This document shows, in pieces, positions 61,682 through 64,000 of a DNA stretch of 64,000 nucleotides. Origin of the DNA: Phallus indusiatus. Its lineage: Eukaryota > Basidiomycota > Agaricomycetes > Phallales > Phallaceae. The notes beneath the pieces are model-generated. The model searched no databases. It had not been told where the DNA came from and saw nothing but the letters and a program-made list of their open reading frames with translations. The position numbers were made by a program, and so were the translations under genes. The stretch covers positions 744,001-808,000 of the forward strand of contig JAQFWX010000006.1 in NCBI GenBank assembly GCA_027605045.1, in the 5' to 3' direction. How positions within the stretch are numbered: the stretch's first letter is position 1; every line of letters begins with the position of its first letter.

Positions 61682-63860
61682 CTATGGGTGTATCTTTGAG
61701 TTTTTTCCCTGCCGCGGCTTAGATTCGCCTCGAGCAATTCGAGCAGCGCGAATTTTCTGCAGAAGAGGTGTGGTTCCGTTTGTGGCTTCAGGATAATGTT
61801 GGACAAAAAGCTGTTCATTTTTCCCATAACTAAGATAAGGAGTTAACGGGACTCAGAAAAGAAAAAAAATCATGACTCACCGCTCAAATTCCAGTGCAAT
61901 GAGTTTGCGCTGGAAATATTTGTTGGCAAAGGCTGGGTGTTTCACCCAGCTAGACTCCCAATCCTTCAGTGCTGGACAACGGCCGTCACCAAATTCCCAC
62001 TGTTGAAGGTACACTTTCCATCGCTCCTCAGGAGGAGTGGAATGCGGTACATTGGGCACATAAAGTCCAGGAGGTAAACCGGCATGATGCCCAGATAACA
62101 GAGAAGTGGTGGCAGGCTCAAGAGGTGCTAACTGTGCAGCCTCCAGAAGACCTGGATTGTGCTCACCTTGTCGGGTTGTGGGTTGAAGGGAACCATTCGC
62201 CACAAGCTGTGTCGGCATAACATTCAGAATACCTGAAACGCGGCCGTCGCTGTGGAAGATATTTGATATAGCCGAAACGACCCTATTCGTGATGACATCC
62301 TCGATTGATGTACATATAGACTTCATATCCGCTAACGTAACTGGCTGAATCTCGCGATGTTCACCCATAAAAGATAAATGAGCATCTGTCGGAATAGGTC
62401 TTAGTGCATTTCCATGACCTTCTTCATAATAGTGGAGCTCATCCAGTAAATACCGGATGAGTGTGTCGCGCTTTTTGATAGATAATTATATAGTAAAAAA
62501 TAAAAATAAAAAATTTACTCACATGTTCTCCTTCAGCCCATCCGCCCCACCAGCGGATGGTTGCTAGTGTCCAACGCTTGCCAATGGGTGCGTACATGAA
62601 CTGATGTTGAGCACCTCCACGCCGGAAGCAGTGAGTCGTCAGCCGGACTTCCGAAGAACCAATGCCGGCACCGTCAACAAACTCATCGATCCATTTCTGA
62701 ATAGTATCGTGTGACATTGGTGTATGCTGCTGGATGATTCCATTGCTGCCGATAGATGGAAATATCCAATCATTTGGCTCTAGCGGCCTTCCATAGACAT
62801 GTTGCAGGTAGGAAATCCAGTTGCGCATATGAAAATCCAGATCAGCAGCAGGAAGTTCAGGTCTGGGATAGATTTCATACAGATGCCCACGAAGTTCCTG
62901 CTCTTTACCTAATTTATTCTGCCAATTCTTGCGTTGCTCAAGCGACACTTTCCAATGAGGGAGTTTGAATGTGTCATCAGTTACGCAGCCGAAAATAAGG
63001 TGCTGACGTTGTATTTTCAAAGTTTCGAAATTTCTGGAAAAAAAAAGATGAATAACAATCCAAAAAAATAAAATAAAATAATTCTCACCTTGTCCATAGA
63101 GTCCAACTGAAGGAAGAGAATGCACGCCACCCAAGCTGCTTATGAAGCAGCAACCGGCCCTCACTAGTCAAAGAAAGTATGTCGGGTAGAATGAGTTTTG
63201 AAGGAATAAATAAAAGCGACCAGTTGTAAATGCGTTGAAGCATACTGAGAGACATTGCGGTTGAATGCGACCGTTGGTTTTCTGCGCCATGTTTCTTCTT
63301 GACAGCATGTACAGTGTCCATCACATCAACTGAGCATGCCGGGTTGCCAAAACCTCTTCCCTTTTCCTCATCCCATTTCCATACACCTCGATGAACTCCT
63401 TCTGTGTCTCTAGGAAAGTGTCAGAAGTAAGTAGAATACCAAATAAATAAATAAATAAATACGCATTATCCCAATATTTTTTAAAAGCAGCCTGGATGCC
63501 ATCAGCAGTAGACGCTCCAAGATCTTCATTGAAACACTTGAAGGAGATTAGACTTGCTAGTGCCCAAGGTGAGGCTCGAGTAGGTGTTTGATCAAATGCG
63601 TGAATTAAATCAGCGCGAGTCCATTTCCATGAAGTCTGAGGGCCACTTTCAAGACTGCCGCGAGGACATTCGAAGGTGTTGCTGTCCCCGGTACCTGCAA
63701 TGAGGTCGGTCAACCACTGCTTCCCACGTTGAACGTATCCATTATAGCGGGCAGTGGTATTAGCAGCAGTGCCATGTTTTTTCTTGGATGCCTGTTTCAC
63801 AAGCTCGAGTTCACTGAGAGTCAGGGAAGCTGTTACTGATGGTTTGGAAGCTCTCTTTTT
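61682..63860 (-). mobile_element. Crypton-like tyrosine recombinase gene, 5' end outside the model
   Basis: Multi-exon gene; last stop at 61682-61684, most upstream exon placed at 63860. The 5' exon with the ATG is not fixed and may lie beyond the window. N-terminal SAM-like region: KKHGTAANTTARYNGYVQRG. The catalytic part has LTTHCFRRGG (the HxxR box), IRWWGGWAEGE (the H/W box) and RDTLIRYLLDEL, whose Tyr is the candidate nucleophile. A long linker leads to a C-terminal domain with VYLQQWEFGDG, WVKHPAFANKYFQRKLIALE and PLLQKIRAARIARG, which resembles the GCR1_C DNA-binding domain typical of Cryptons. These are DNA transposons that move by tyrosine recombination and leave only short direct repeats. 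Reading frames look intact. One intron (around 63420-63470) contains an ATTT microsatellite. Confidence 0.78.
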
Positions 63861-64000
63861 CTAGAAGTGGGAGGCATGAAACTGAGACAACAACGAAAAG
63901 ATTCTGCTCGCCGATTGAAATTTGCACCCGGTGGTTGCATCACACATTCTGAAGACGCTTCGGGGCCTTGAGGTTATCAACCACACCGTGCACATCTTGC
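63861..64000. other. Window end, upstream of the recombinase exon
   Basis: Probably intron plus the N-terminal exon of the Crypton-like gene. A stop in frame directly before the AAA AAG codons at 63860 shows that an acceptor (CTAG) is used there. No confident start codon. Confidence 0.4.

Overview
The window is a piece of a mushroom-forming basidiomycete (Agaricomycete) nuclear genome. The evidence is many short introns (about 45-80 nt, mostly GT-AG with a few GC-AG), 11-12 nt micro-exons, a fungal NLR of the C2-NACHT-WD40 type, Git3/cAMP-receptor-like GPCRs, and a Crypton-like tyrosine recombinase with a GCR1_C-like tail. I rebuilt gene models by hand from splice signals, reading frame and family motifs. 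For several genes the total exon length is an exact multiple of three across many introns, which supports the models.

Layout, left to right. A 1619-residue NLR (C2, helical region, NACHT, WD40) lies at 28-5392 on the minus strand. A long, nearly gene-free stretch follows, with decayed coding remnants near 6.0-7.1 kb and a perfect 28-bp palindrome at 8857-8884. From 9842 to 31926 almost everything is on the minus strand: a tail-anchored thioredoxin, a small two-finger C2H2 protein, a 7TM GPCR, a disordered nuclear-type protein of unknown function, a 1473-residue RING-H2 ubiquitin ligase directly downstream of a Ubc13-type E2, a phospholipase D homologue, and a stand-alone hydantoinase B (5-oxoprolinase C-terminal half).

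The right half is sparser. A large C2H2 regulator (36753-40455, plus) and a smaller C2H2 regulator (45065-46095, minus) are paralogues of the one at 11.3-11.8 kb. An 8.6-kb gene-poor interval comes next. It is followed by two tandem 272-residue SAM-dependent methyltransferases, an Old Yellow Enzyme homologue and, at the right edge, a Crypton-like tyrosine recombinase that runs out of the window.

Points that stand out: the phospholipase D keeps an intact, well-spliced frame but carries Asn in place of the catalytic His in both HKD motifs and lacks the usual ENQFF segment, so it looks like a pseudoenzyme. Three C2H2 paralogues within 35 kb share an N-terminal LPPIR-type motif and an intron at the same place in the finger linker. 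The largest has a repeated Trp-Pro motif, partly in three tandem 105-bp units. The Ubc13 gene has a 12-nt micro-exon and a hairpin whose loop holds a 3' splice site. The genes do not form one pathway. The clearest functional pairing is Ubc13 with the RING ligase.
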